From NCBI GenBank assembly GCA_021776415.1, contig JAJFFY010000029.1, positions 1-53,840 on the forward strand: a stretch of DNA of 53,840 nt, given 5' to 3'. Below, one piece after another: positions 25,629 through 34,599 of the stretch. The DNA comes from Hyphococcus sp. (GTDB taxonomy: Bacteria; Pseudomonadota; Alphaproteobacteria; Caulobacterales; Parvularculaceae). The position numbers were made by a program, and so were the translations under genes. How positions within the stretch are numbered: position 1 is the stretch's first letter; every line of letters starts with the position of its first letter. The notes under the pieces are model-generated. The model saw only the letters and a list, made by a program, of their open reading frames with translations, was not told where the DNA came from and did no database searches.

Positions 25629-25804
25629 GTCATCCCGGATGCGATGCGGCCCCGCGCGCGAATGCGCGTAAACCATGGCTCGACCGCCTTCGCGGTCGGG
25701 GTGATGCGGTGCTGGTCCGGGATCTCACACATTAGGTTGGACATGCCGTTAGCGATCCCGTGTTAGCAACGCGTCACTGCGTGCCGCGCAGCACACGGGA
25801 TGAC
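25629..25804 (+). repeat. 177-bp intergenic repeat, copy B
   Basis: It has the same ends as copy A (GTCATCCCGGATGCG ... CACACGGGATGAC) and shares GGTCCGGGATCTC, ACATGCCG and AGCGATCCCGTG. It differs internally: the double-palindrome insert sits at a different point and in the opposite orientation. Confidence 0.85.
25654..25698 (-). repeat. Double-palindrome element, copy 3
   Basis: GCGCGCGAATGCGCG, a short spacer, then CGACCGCCTTCGCGGTCG. It is in the reverse orientation relative to copy 2, inside the 177-bp repeat copy B. Confidence 0.8.
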
Positions 25805-26064
25805 GGAGAAGGTAAAACACAAACAGAAAGGAGCTTACAACAAAGTAAAAAAGTCATAACGGATATTGCGGGGTTGCAATTTTTAAAACTCTTCTCTATA
25901 CGGCCCACTCGTTTGCGCATGGGCGCAATACACATGAAGGAATGATGGATGCAACGCGAACAGATGAGTTGGCTCAACGCCGTCTGAACCGCGCCTCTCT
26001 TAATGGGATAGGCGCGCGGGAAGATTTGCGCAGCCTTAATGACACACCCAAGAGAGATAATCCG

Positions 26065-27105
26065 ATGACTTTTCAAAACATCAACGGGACGCACCCAGCT
26101 GCGCGAGCGCCGGCCATGGCGCCCGTGAAAGCCTCAACCGGCGGGCCTTATGGTTGGCTTACGCCCTATATCGCAACGATAGCGGCGCAAAATGACGGTG
26201 TCGCCGCGCGCGTGCTGATGCTGCGCCGGGACGAGCTGCATTTCATCGCGCTCTGCCTCGCGCTGATGGGCGAGACGCGCGACGACGCCGACCATCTTGG
26301 CGTCTTTGCGCGCGGGCTCGGCGTTTTGACGCGCAAGGCGCTCATGGCGAATGCGGCTGACCTTGGCGGCGTCCGGATCGTTCCGGCGCTCGCGAAACTA
26401 CCCGCGCATTTCGCAGGCGGCGTCTGGCGCCCGGCGAGTTATTTGCGCCTCGCCGCGCTGATGAACGATCCGGCGTCGCGCAAAACGCTGACGCACATGC
26501 CCCGCATCACACGGCGCGATGTGTTGACGCTTGGGCGGTTGCCGGAAGCTTATCGCACGCAAGGCGTCGTCAAGCTGGTCAAGCGGCCACAGCAATTGAG
26601 CGTTGTATTGTTCGCGATTGAGCTTGTCCGCCGTGTACGGACGGACTTGACCGATCGGCAGATCAAGACGTCGCTCGACAACGCGAAGCCTGGCTACATC
26701 CGCTCGTGGGTGATGAAGCACTATGAGCAGGCCCCTTTCCCGCCGGCGCCCACGGGGGCGCTGGTCATAGGCGGCGTCGACGCTTTGCGCCCGCTCACCT
26801 GCTACGCTGACCTCGCCCGCGCCGCGCGTGAGTTCGACAATTGCATCCGCACCTATCTCTGGTCGGTGCTGAAGGGCGAGGCCTATTTCTACCGCTACGC
26901 GCCGCAAGCCGGCGGGAAAGGCGTCGCGATTGTCGAGCTCAAACCGGCGCCAGCGATCGGCTGGGTCGTTCATGAAGCCCTCGGGCCGAGCAATGACCCC
27001 ATCCGGGGTACGGACCGCGCCGCTATCGTAGCCGCTTTTCGCAGCGCCGGCATCGGCGCGGCGCCGCAAGCATCGAACCCCAATGCCTGGTTCGATCTCG
27101 ACTGA
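26065..27105 (+). CDS. Hypothetical protein with a PcfJ-like C-terminal segment
   Basis: I choose ATG 26065 (MTFQNINGTHP), which has AGAGAGA upstream, giving 346 residues; the frame is open from 25942. The first 250 residues are helix-rich and unfamiliar. The C-terminal part, AAREFDNCIRTYLWSVLKGEAYFYRY, then VAIVELKPAPAIGWVVHEALGPSNDPI, has the layout of PcfJ domains (Cys near Tyr, Gly, strand pair, late Asn). PcfJ proteins are found on mobile elements and plasmids, with unclear function. No conjugation or phage genes lie around it. Confidence 0.6.
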   Translation: MTFQNINGTHPAARAPAMAPVKASTGGPYGWLTPYIATIAAQNDGVAARVLMLRRDELHFIALCLALMGETRDDADHLGVFARGLGVLTRKALMANAADLGGVRIVPALAKLPAHFAGGVWRPASYLRLAALMNDPASRKTLTHMPRITRRDVLTLGRLPEAYRTQGVVKLVKRPQQLSVVLFAIELVRRVRTDLTDRQIKTSLDNAKPGYIRSWVMKHYEQAPFPPAPTGALVIGGVDALRPLTCYADLARAAREFDNCIRTYLWSVLKGEAYFYRYAPQAGGKGVAIVELKPAPAIGWVVHEALGPSNDPIRGTDRAAIVAAFRSAGIGAAPQASNPNAWFDLD

Positions 27106-27113
27106 TGGGGGAT

Positions 27114-27434
27114 TTACTCTCCCGTCAGTCTACGGAGCGTTTTTTCAAGCGCCGCCGAATCGCCAGTGATGGAAATGGTTTTCATGCGCGCGGCCTCGCC
27201 CGAAGCCACCGTGAGGGCCGATTTTGCAAGCCCAAGCGCTTTGGCCAGCAGCTTGATGATCGCGGCGTTGGCTTTGCCCTTGTCCGTGGCCGCCGTCACC
27301 TTAACGCCAAGGCGTTGTTCGCCATCTGCGCCTTGCCACAGACCGGCGATTTTGTCGCTCGCCGCGCCCGGGCTCACGCGCACAAAAAGTTGTGCGCCGT
27401 CATCCGTCAATTTGAAGAAGTCTTCCGCAGCCAA
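27114..27434 (-). CDS. DUF167 / YggU family protein
   Basis: This 106-residue soluble protein shows the DUF167 signature: FVRVSPGAASDKIAGLW, LGVKVTAATDKGKANAAIIKLLAKALGLAKSALTVASGEAARMKTISITGD. The family fold is known but the function is not. It begins three bases after the yggT-like gene, the usual bacterial arrangement. Confidence 0.93.
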   Translation of the reverse strand: MAAEDFFKLTDDGAQLFVRVSPGAASDKIAGLWQGADGEQRLGVKVTAATDKGKANAAIIKLLAKALGLAKSALTVASGEAARMKTISITGDSAALEKTLRRLTGE

Positions 27435-27437
27435 CGG

Positions 27438-27740
27438 CTAGACGCCCATGCGCAGCGCGACCCACTGGTTCATCTCGCGCAGGAAGAAAACGCCGAGGAG
27501 CAGGATCAAAGGCGACAGATCAAGCCCGCCCATGGAAGGGAGAATCTTGCGGATCCGCCGCATCAGCGGCTCGGTCATAGTGATCAGCGTACGCCAGATC
27601 ATATCGACCACCTGGTTGTGGCGGTTGATGACATTGAACCCGAGCAGCCAGGACATGATCACCATCGCGAAGACAATGAATGTATAAAGCTGCAAGATCG
27701 CATCAATCAGCAAAAAGAACGGCATCGGGATTATATGCAC
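27438..27740 (-). CDS. YggT family membrane protein
   Basis: This 100-residue protein has two hydrophobic regions (LLIDAILQLYTFIVFAMVIMSWLLGF and LIMLLLGVFFL-like near the C-terminus) and the family core VVDMIWRTLITMTEPLMRRIRKILPSMGGLDLSPLIL. YggT proteins are linked to cell-division membrane organisation or osmotic tolerance in some bacteria. The start is GTG 27740, with AGGAG seven bases upstream. It is coupled to the downstream DUF167 gene. Confidence 0.93.
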   Translation of the reverse strand: MHIIPMPFFLLIDAILQLYTFIVFAMVIMSWLLGFNVINRHNQVVDMIWRTLITMTEPLMRRIRKILPSMGGLDLSPLILLLGVFFLREMNQWVALRMGV

Positions 27741-27813
27741 GCAAAGCTCCTGTTTGGCGTATCACCCGGACTTAAGCGCAGTTGCCGTTAGTTGCAACAA
27801 GCGGCCGCGCAGC

Positions 27814-28212
27814 TCACCGCGCCCCGGGCTCGACCGGCAGACACAAGACCGGGCTGGCAAACCCGCCGACCCGGACAAAGCCGACGCCGTCTTTCTCGAC
27901 GATCACCAGGGTGACGTCGGCGTTGAAGCCGCCTCGCCCGGAAAGGAAGTCGACATCATCCGCCGCCCAGATCAGCCGCCCGTTCACCGACGCCGTCTCG
28001 GCCATGCCGTCCCAGCAGCCGGAATAGGCGCAGACCGAAAAAGCCCCGTCGGCCCGCGCCCAAATATCCATCGGCGTTGTCTCCGCTTCGGCCTTGGCGG
28101 TGCACACGCCGTCGGCGCACCAAATCTCAACCTGGTTGCGGCAGGCCCAAACATCCAGCGGAACCTCCGACCGATTGGCGGACAACAAAGCGGCGACAAG
28201 AAGGAACAACAT
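27814..28212 (-). CDS. Small exported Cys-rich protein of unknown function
   Basis: This 132-residue protein starts MLFLLVAALLSANRS, a short signal peptide. The mature part holds six cysteines (WACRNQVEIWCADGVCTAK, FSVCAYSGCWDG, SPVLCLPVEPG), which suggests disulfides in the periplasm. GGAGGG precedes the ATG by seven bases. It is upstream of yggT in the same direction. I do not recognise the family. Confidence 0.7.
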   Translation of the reverse strand: MLFLLVAALLSANRSEVPLDVWACRNQVEIWCADGVCTAKAEAETTPMDIWARADGAFSVCAYSGCWDGMAETASVNGRLIWAADDVDFLSGRGGFNADVTLVIVEKDGVGFVRVGGFASPVLCLPVEPGAR

Positions 28213-28311
28213 GGAAAACCCTCCGGGTTCGCGAGACCCCGATCTTATCGCCCCCGCCAGCGGATTGACAGGCGCCAGCGCGGGGTCTTAAGTCGCGGCC
28301 GTCAAGGTTTC

Positions 28312-28387
<76 letters not shown>

Positions 28388-28593
28388 CGGTTTTTATGGA
28401 AAAGTATTTTTAGAGTAACATGGTCCATCTGACGAGCCGGAGTGGAAAGTCATATTTTTTTCAGCAAATTTCTAAGGCAATACGAATAGCAGTTGCACCT
28501 CGAAACTGACTGAAAGGCTGACGGTTAGCAGGACTTCGATAATTAAAAAAGCCGAGCAAGACGCCCGGCTTTCACTCGAATTACTAGCCAAGT
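28388..28593. other. tRNA-Ala downstream flank
   Basis: AT-richer non-coding DNA between the tRNA and the unknown gene at 28594. It ends with the terminator of that gene. I see no integrase or repeat of the tRNA 3' end. Confidence 0.5.
28545..28572 (-). terminator. Rho-independent terminator of the 482-residue gene
   Basis: Read on the minus strand, AAAGCCGGGC and GCTCGGCTTT form a stem with a 5-base loop and one mismatch, followed by a T run. It lies about 20 bases after the stop of the gene at 28594. Confidence 0.8.
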
Positions 28594-30042
28594 CTATTGA
28601 TTATCATACTGTTCCAATGGCGGCCTGGCCAACCCCAACTGTTGAAGATTAAGGTCATTCGCAACGTTATCATCCGGCGCAGGTTCGCCCGGCTTGTACA
28701 ATCGACGTTCCACTTCAATGCTAATTTTTTCTGGAACATTGTTTGCTCCAACCTCAAGCGTTTCAAAGTCTGTAGAGCTAACATCGGCGCTATTTGCGCC
28801 AACATTATGCGGCGCCGCAATTTCATTTGACGCAGACGCGTTTTGCGCATTTGCATTTTCGTTAAAATCAATAAATGCGGCGCCCTCAACTTCATAAGCA
28901 TATGCGTAGGAGCCAAAACAGTCAGAAACAAAACCGTTAGTATATGTGGCCGCTTGTACTTTTGCCGCGATCGCCGGCGTAGGCGCCAAGATAGATTTTG
29001 CAAGATCGAGATTACCCATCTCAAGCGGGTAACCGCCCATCTCTCCCAATGCAATATCACCAAGAAACACAGCCTCGCCTTCACCTATGTCAAAGGCCGG
29101 CGCGCCAAAGCATAGATCGGTAACGAACTGCGCGAATGAAATGCTTGCTATTTTCCAGCGCCCGGGCGGTATTTTCGCGACAAAATCGTAAAGCCGGCGC
29201 TCACCATCTTTCGTCTTCGCAACCTTCCGCCTGCCAATAACCGCAGTCACCGGTGTTCCGTCATACACCACTTCAGTACCGTCACTATGGAGGCGGTGCA
29301 GCATCAGGCTTGTCGCATTCAATGTGAAACGGTTGCTACCTCTTATTCTAAGAACTACATATGACGCGCTGGGATCAGCGTTTGCCAGATCATCATCTTT
29401 CATAGTCTTGATAGGCTTTGGCGCTTTAACGCCTCGCTCAAGTTTTGGCGGTTTAGGAGGCTTAAGCTTGCCCGCAGCTTCAATCGCTGCATCTGTTATA
29501 TTACGGACAGCTCGTACGCTTAGGGAAATCTCACCGCGTTTGCCAGCTTCCCCAATCAAAAAATCCCCCGTCGCGAGTTCATTTGCAAATGACCCACGCA
29601 AAACAACACCCTTTCGTTCAGTCGCTTCGACGAGCGGCACAAGCGCTGAATGTATAGCAACTGGCTCTTCCAATGCATTTATCAATTCGCCTTGTTCTTC
29701 AGAAATACCGACAACACTCCATCCTTTTACTGCCATGCAGTTTTCGATATTTGCAGCGGCGCCTTGCCGATTTTCCTTACTGTCAATCACGCCGCCAACC
29801 AGCGCCCCAAAAAACCCGCCGCCGGTGCTGGCGGCAATGCCTGTCATTGCATCGCTACCATTGACGAGCCCGCGGATCGCAACTGCACAGGTGACAAGAT
29901 CGGTATCATGGGCGTCCATTCCGGCGCCGGCCTTATAGAAATAATGAAATCCGGGACTCGACCCAGTCAATGACTGCGCATTAGCGAAACCAATCAAGCC
30001 AATACCCAACAAGCTTCCAAGCGCCAACCAAAATAATCGCAC
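28594..30042 (-). CDS. Large exported protein of unknown function
   Basis: I choose GTG 30042, with AAGGGGA six bases upstream. It gives 482 residues and a clean signal peptide (RLFWLALGSLLGIGLIGFANAQS); the frame is open to 30147. After the signal come a glycine-rich segment (ASTGGGFFGALVGGVIDS), a Pro-Lys linker (LKPPKPPKLERGVKAPKPIKT), a beta-rich domain with IPPGRWKIASISF, and an Asn/Ala-rich low-complexity tail near residues 400-450. The GRWKI block recalls domains that format lipoprotein-like surface proteins, but I recognise no family. Confidence 0.75.
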   Translation of the reverse strand: MRLFWLALGSLLGIGLIGFANAQSLTGSSPGFHYFYKAGAGMDAHDTDLVTCAVAIRGLVNGSDAMTGIAASTGGGFFGALVGGVIDSKENRQGAAANIENCMAVKGWSVVGISEEQGELINALEEPVAIHSALVPLVEATERKGVVLRGSFANELATGDFLIGEAGKRGEISLSVRAVRNITDAAIEAAGKLKPPKPPKLERGVKAPKPIKTMKDDDLANADPSASYVVLRIRGSNRFTLNATSLMLHRLHSDGTEVVYDGTPVTAVIGRRKVAKTKDGERRLYDFVAKIPPGRWKIASISFAQFVTDLCFGAPAFDIGEGEAVFLGDIALGEMGGYPLEMGNLDLAKSILAPTPAIAAKVQAATYTNGFVSDCFGSYAYAYEVEGAAFIDFNENANAQNASASNEIAAPHNVGANSADVSSTDFETLEVGANNVPEKISIEVERRLYKPGEPAPDDNVANDLNLQQLGLARPPLEQYDNQ

Positions 30043-30441
30043 AATATTCCCCTTTGTTTGGTCCACTAGGCAAAAGCCTAGCTTCTTTTTCATGGGTCGC
30101 AAAGATCGACGCTCACTTACTTTCCCTTTATTTTGACAATACACCATATATCCCCCAAAAATATGGTTGCTTGAGTTTATAATCGAGTTTTCTAAAGGTC
30201 AGATGCGCGTTGCAAATCAGCCTCCCAATCCTGCAAAACATCATACAATTGGTTCGATGCTTGTTCGGTTAGGCCCACCACGCCTTATGGAAAGAACATT
30301 ATAGGACAGCACGACCGGTTCTATGGGCTGGGGTGGTCCCGTCATATTTTTTCAAAAACCACAGGCGCAATCCAAAAGCAGACGCTATTCGCCGCGATTG
30401 ATCGAGCGGCAATTTTACACTGGTCGCACCGTAATCAATCC
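30043..30441. other. Intergenic region with a tiny ORF
   Basis: Apart from the 29-residue frame at 30192-30281, I see no gene. The stretch 30146-30290 is similar to 31160-31310, which points to a local duplication. Confidence 0.5.
30192..30281 (-). CDS. Tiny ORF, paralogue of 31193-31297
   Basis: The frame GTG GTG GGC ... TAG encodes VVGLTEQASNQLYDVLQDWEADLQ and a short tail, 29 residues. It aligns with the ORF at 31193-31297 over TEQ-x4-Q-[LV]-[YF]-D-[VI]-LQ-x-WE-x2-LQ. An amphipathic helix is likely. It may be a small protein or the surviving end of a degraded gene. Confidence 0.4.
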   Translation of the reverse strand: MVGLTEQASNQLYDVLQDWEADLQRASDL

Positions 30442-31083
30442 TTAGTCTCGCTGGTCGATTTTTTGGTTTGCTGTCGAAGTGTTATCAGAGCGCCTTCCAG
30501 TATTTCCGCATACTGATTTAGCTTGTCCGCATATAGAGTAAGGCGTTTCAGCTATTAGCTGCACTGGATCTTTTCCTGACACTGGACCGGATCGTTGCAG
30601 TGTACCAAAACGGCTCATCATAAAACGAGCGTCCGGACTTGAACCATCATTCAGATGGGGGTTGTTAACTGCACGCACCCAATAGGCGTATAAAGAGTCG
30701 TCATCTTTCATTGTGAGTGTAAAGTTCCAAGTTTCCACCCAGCCTGACTGGCCATTTTCAGAAAAGTATGAATCCGTCGCCGCAACAACAGCATTCGTTT
30801 TATGCGTAACAGAACCAAATGATCCCGGCTTTACCTCCTCCCACACACCATCCGAAACCATATATACTCGAGTTGTGTCTTCTGAAATTTCTATCGCAAA
30901 ATCAATAAATTTCGGTATCTCGGTTAAGTCTGGCAATACTGAACTGTGTATAAGCGGCTCAATTTTTTGGAATTCGCCTCGCCAAGTCCCGTCAAAATCA
31001 GTTTCAAATTCCGCAGCGCCTACCATACCAATGGTCGTCGCAATGCTAATAAAAAATGTTATAATTATCTTAAGTGTAGTCAT
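30442..31083 (-). CDS. Exported protein of unknown function
   Basis: About 213 residues. The signal peptide is MTTLKIIITFFISIATTIGMVGA, cleaved before AEFET. The mature part (FDGTWRGEFQKIEPLI, VYMVSDGVWEEVKPGSFG, WVETWNFTLTMKDDDSLYAYWVRAVNN) looks like a lipocalin-like or beta-barrel small domain, but this is a weak impression. AGGG lies before a GTG-ATG-ATG series (31089-31081), so the exact start is uncertain. The C-terminal 25 residues are low-complexity (NTGRRSDNTSTANQKID). Confidence 0.65.
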   Translation of the reverse strand: MTTLKIIITFFISIATTIGMVGAAEFETDFDGTWRGEFQKIEPLIHSSVLPDLTEIPKFIDFAIEISEDTTRVYMVSDGVWEEVKPGSFGSVTHKTNAVVAATDSYFSENGQSGWVETWNFTLTMKDDDSLYAYWVRAVNNPHLNDGSSPDARFMMSRFGTLQRSGPVSGKDPVQLIAETPYSICGQAKSVCGNTGRRSDNTSTANQKIDQRD

Positions 31084-31192
31084 CATCACGCCCTTTCATT
31101 ATTCACTGAACAAACATCTTGCCGATCTGTATGCTAGTCAAGTGTAAGGAAAGGATTTATCCAACCCCCCTCTGAAATATGGTTTGTAGATG

Positions 31193-31297
31193 TTATGGCT
31201 GAAGCTCCAATAGATCAAAAAAGTCTTGCAACACGATCTCCCAAGCCTGCAAGATATCAAAAACCTGGCTCAATGTTTGTTCGGTTGGATCCACCAT
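31193..31297 (-). CDS. Tiny ORF, paralogue of 30192-30281
   Basis: From ATG 31297 it encodes MVDPTEQTLSQVFDILQAWE and 14 more residues, 34 in total. The frame is open further upstream to 31411. It shares the TEQ...DxLQxWE pattern with the ORF 1 kb downstream on the same strand. Both copies sit beside the unknown exported genes. Confidence 0.4.
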   Translation of the reverse strand: MVDPTEQTLSQVFDILQAWEIVLQDFFDLLELQP

Positions 31298-31430
31298 TTT
31301 ATACATCTCACGGCAATTCGATGTCTGGCGGATTCGCTCTTGCCGGCTTGGCGCCAAAGAAGGTGGACTTTCGCCTTTGCATTCATCACATTCTTCCCAA
31401 GCTTTGCGCATTTAAAACGGGAGAATGATT

Positions 31431-32879
31431 ATGCCCGCAGACACCACCCATGCTCTAGGCGCCGATCAATCGGAAGGCGAACACGAGATTGCCCGCATTT
31501 TCGCGCTGCAAAAAGCCGCCTACTTGCAAAATCCGTTTCCTTCATACGACCGACGCATTGCTGGCCTCGACAAGCTTATCCAACTGATTGAAACTAACGA
31601 GGATGCTTTTGTAAAGGCGATCAGCGCCGATTTTGGCTGCCGCTCAAAACATGAAACCATCATTGCAGAGATGCTGGTTATGGTTTCCGGCGCGCGCATG
31701 GCGAAAAAAAGCCTGAAAAACTGGATGCGCCCGCGCGGCGTGCCGACGCCACTGCATATGTTACCGGCGAAAAGCAAACTGGAGCCACAGCCGCTCGGCG
31801 TTGTCGGCATTATCGCGCCGTGGAACTATCCGGTATCTCTGGCGCTGGCCCCGGCCATTGCCGCCATCGCCGCCGGCAACCGGGTCATGCTCAAGCCAAG
31901 CGAGTTGACAGCGCGCACAAGCGACGTAATGCGCGAAGCCATTGGATCGGTGTTTGATGAGGATGAGTTCGCCGTTGTCGTTGGCGGCGTTGAAACCGGA
32001 CAGGCGTTTGCCGAAACGCCATTTGACCATTTGCTATTTACCGGCTCGACCAATATCGGCATGCGCGTTGCGATGGCGGCGGCAAAGAACCTGACACCGG
32101 TGACGCTGGAGCTTGGCGGCAAGTCCCCGGCGATTATCGACGATAGCGCCGATATTGAAAAGGCTACAAACCCCATCGCCTATGGTAAAATGCTCAATGC
32201 CGGGCAGACCTGCGTCGCCCCGGATTATGTGTTGACACCGATGAACAAGCTTGACGCCACCGCCGACGCAATCGCCGCCGCTGCGCGGATGCTGTATCCG
32301 GAAATTGATACGACAGCGGATTATACGTCGATTATCTCCGACCGGCACTTCGCCAGACTGAAAGCAATGGTGGAAGAGGCGCGCGACCGCGGCGCGCGGA
32401 TTATCGAGGTCGGCTCCTCCAACGCGCTGTATCCCCAGCGCAAGTTGCCGCTGACCCTGGTGATCGACCCGCCGGCGGATGCGGCTGTCATGAAAGAAGA
32501 AATCTTCGGGCCGATCCTGCCTATCTTGCCGGTCGGCTCAACCGATGAGGCCATTACCCGCATCAACAAGGGAGAACGCCCATTGGCGCTTTATTGGTTC
32601 GGCGAGGACACAGATGCCCGCGACCGTGTGTTGCAGCAAACTATCTCCGGCGGCGTCACCATCAATGATACCTTATGGCATGTGGCGCAGGAGCACCTCC
32701 CCTTTGGCGGCGTCGGCAAAAGCGGCATCGGCGCCTATCATGGGCGTGCAGGCTTTGAGACCTTCTCGCATTTAAAGCCGGTCTTCTACCAGAGCCGGTT
32801 TGCCAGCGGCGGTCTACTGCATCCACCCTATACGGAGAAAACCGAGAAAACCCTCTCTTTCGTCCGGAAAATTCTTTAG
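31431..32879 (+). CDS. Coniferyl-aldehyde-dehydrogenase-type aldehyde dehydrogenase
   Basis: This 482-residue NAD(P)-dependent enzyme oxidises an aldehyde to the acid. It shows [21 protein letters not shown], the nucleotide loop FTGSTNIG, the catalytic Glu in [13 protein letters not shown], and the catalytic Cys in [13 protein letters not shown]. The short C-terminus and the [17 protein letters not shown] block match the coniferyl aldehyde dehydrogenase subgroup, whose members act on aromatic or fatty aldehydes. I prefer ATG 31431 because GGGAGA lies seven bases ahead. A GMC oxidoreductase gene follows within eight bases. Confidence 0.9.
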   Translation: MPADTTHALGADQSEGEHEIARIFALQKAAYLQNPFPSYDRRIAGLDKLIQLIETNEDAFVKAISADFGCRSKHETIIAEMLVMVSGARMAKKSLKNWMRPRGVPTPLHMLPAKSKLEPQPLGVVGIIAPWNYPVSLALAPAIAAIAAGNRVMLKPSELTARTSDVMREAIGSVFDEDEFAVVVGGVETGQAFAETPFDHLLFTGSTNIGMRVAMAAAKNLTPVTLELGGKSPAIIDDSADIEKATNPIAYGKMLNAGQTCVAPDYVLTPMNKLDATADAIAAAARMLYPEIDTTADYTSIISDRHFARLKAMVEEARDRGARIIEVGSSNALYPQRKLPLTLVIDPPADAAVMKEEIFGPILPILPVGSTDEAITRINKGERPLALYWFGEDTDARDRVLQQTISGGVTINDTLWHVAQEHLPFGGVGKSGIGAYHGRAGFETFSHLKPVFYQSRFASGGLLHPPYTEKTEKTLSFVRKIL

Positions 32880-32886
32880 GGATAAA

Positions 32887-34506
32887 ATGACCACAGAAAA
32901 TAATGCCCGCGAAAAGCTGGGCGAATTTGACTATGTGATTGTCGGCGCCGGGTCGGCGGGTTGTGTTCTTGCTAATCGCTTGAGCGAGGATGCATCGGTA
33001 AGCGTTTGCCTGTTGGAGGCGGGTGGCGTTGATAAGGACCCGCTTATTCATGCGCCGATGGGCTTTGCATTTTTTCCCGATAGCTCGCCGGTGAACTGGC
33101 GGTTTGACACCGTACCGCAAAAACACCTCAACAACCGTGTTTGCTTTCAGCCGCGCGGACGCGTGCTTGGCGGGTCGAGTTCGATTAATGCGATGATTTA
33201 TATTCGCGGCTCGCGCGCTGATTATAATCACTGGGAGACCGAGGGCGCAGCCGGCTGGGACTGGGACGGCGTCCTGCCCTATTTTATGAAGGCGGAGGAC
33301 AATCAGCGCGGCAGCGACAATTACCACTCCGTTGGCGGCCCGTTATCGGTATCGGATTTGCGCTACCGCAATCCGCTGTCGGATGTTTTTCTGAAAGCCG
33401 CTGCCGAACTACAGCTACCCGATTGCGATGACTTCAACGGCGCCGGCCAGGAAGGCATGGGGTATTATCAGGTGACGCAGCGCAATGGTCGACGCTGCTC
33501 GGCTGCGATCGCTTATCTTGAGCCCGCAAAACAACGCCCCAACCTTACCATCATCACCGGCGCATATGCCGAGCGCGTGACGTTCGACGCCAGACGCGCC
33601 AGCGGGGTTCAATTTCGTGAAATGGGCGCGCCAAAGTCGGTTGCCGCAAAACGCGAAGTGATCCTTTCCGGCGGCGCTTTCCAGTCGCCGCAAATGCTGA
33701 TGCTATCCGGTGTTGGCCCGGCCGATCATTTGCGCGGCCATGGCATCGACATCGTCTTTGATGCGCCAGGCGTCGGCGCCAACCTCCAGGACCATCTCGA
33801 TTACCCCGCGCTTTACAAAACATCGTCGGGTGATTCCATCGGCCTAAATTTTGGCATGGTCAAGAAGTTCTTCCCCGCGCTGTCCTCCTATCGCAAGCGC
33901 GGCGAAGGTCTGTTTACATCAAACCTTGCTGAATGCGGCGGTTTCCTAAAAACCAATCCCGCTGAGACAGAACCCGATATCCAGCTTCATTTTATTCCGG
34001 GTCTGGTCGATGATCACGGTCGCAAGAAACATCTTGGCGGCGGCTTAACCTGTCATGCTTGCGTGCTGAGGCCGAAAAGCCGGGGCAGCGTCACACTCGC
34101 CTCAAGCGATCCGCAAGCGGCGCCATTGATCGATCCGAATTTCCTCTCCGACGAGGACGACCTCAACCGCCTTATAAAAGGCGCGCGGATAATGGAGCGG
34201 ATTTTTGCAGCGCCAGCCTTTGGGGGCGTCAAGGGCGCGGCGCTCTATCTGGATGAGCCCGCCAGCGACGAGGCGCTGATTGAAGATATTCGAAATCGTT
34301 CGGACACGATCTATCATCCGGTCGCCACCTGCCGGATGGGTAATGATGAAAAAGCCGTGACCGATCCGCAATTGCGCGTCAACGGCGTCAGCGGCCTTCG
34401 CGTTGTCGACGCCTCGGTGATGCCTTTTGTGGTTTCGGGAAACACCAACGCCCCGACCATCATGATCGCTGAAAAAGCCGCTGACATGATCAAAGGCGCC
34501 GTTTAA
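32887..34506 (+). CDS. GMC-family FAD-dependent alcohol dehydrogenase
   Basis: This 539-residue enzyme oxidises alcohols to aldehydes with FAD. The Rossmann motif [21 protein letters not shown] opens the protein. [18 protein letters not shown] and [20 protein letters not shown] are GMC signatures. The C-terminal HPVATCRMG and [17 protein letters not shown] carry the catalytic His and Asn. It resembles choline dehydrogenase/AlkJ-type enzymes. With the preceding aldehyde dehydrogenase it forms a two-step alcohol-to-acid pathway; the substrate is not known. Confidence 0.92.
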   Translation: MTTENNAREKLGEFDYVIVGAGSAGCVLANRLSEDASVSVCLLEAGGVDKDPLIHAPMGFAFFPDSSPVNWRFDTVPQKHLNNRVCFQPRGRVLGGSSSINAMIYIRGSRADYNHWETEGAAGWDWDGVLPYFMKAEDNQRGSDNYHSVGGPLSVSDLRYRNPLSDVFLKAAAELQLPDCDDFNGAGQEGMGYYQVTQRNGRRCSAAIAYLEPAKQRPNLTIITGAYAERVTFDARRASGVQFREMGAPKSVAAKREVILSGGAFQSPQMLMLSGVGPADHLRGHGIDIVFDAPGVGANLQDHLDYPALYKTSSGDSIGLNFGMVKKFFPALSSYRKRGEGLFTSNLAECGGFLKTNPAETEPDIQLHFIPGLVDDHGRKKHLGGGLTCHACVLRPKSRGSVTLASSDPQAAPLIDPNFLSDEDDLNRLIKGARIMERIFAAPAFGGVKGAALYLDEPASDEALIEDIRNRSDTIYHPVATCRMGNDEKAVTDPQLRVNGVSGLRVVDASVMPFVVSGNTNAPTIMIAEKAADMIKGAV

Positions 34507-34599
34507 GCTGCGGGCTTCCGCCATGCAAACTGCTTTGGTTTGACCGGTCTGCCGCAACACTTTACCGGAATGGGTAGGTTTTTGGAAAGAGCTTAGCTT

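Larger units (their letters stand above)
24740..26064. other. Repeat-filled 1.3 kb intergenic region
   Basis: This long gap contains a pair of GC-rich hairpins (24848-24985), two copies of a roughly 177-bp repeat (25003 and 25629), a perfect AT-rich palindrome (25225), and a GC-rich 360-bp segment between the repeat copies. Open frames here (such as 25311-25766) run through the repeats, and I do not consider them genes. A TATACT hexamer at about 25276-25281 could be a promoter element. Confidence 0.7.

Noticed and set aside
25311..25766. 151-residue frame starting at TTG
   Set aside because: A GGAGAGG lies ahead, but the C-terminal third is translated from the 177-bp repeat and no domain is recognisable.
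24848..25804. CRISPR array
   Set aside because: Repeats are few, unequal, palindromic and not separated by uniform spacers; no cas genes are present.
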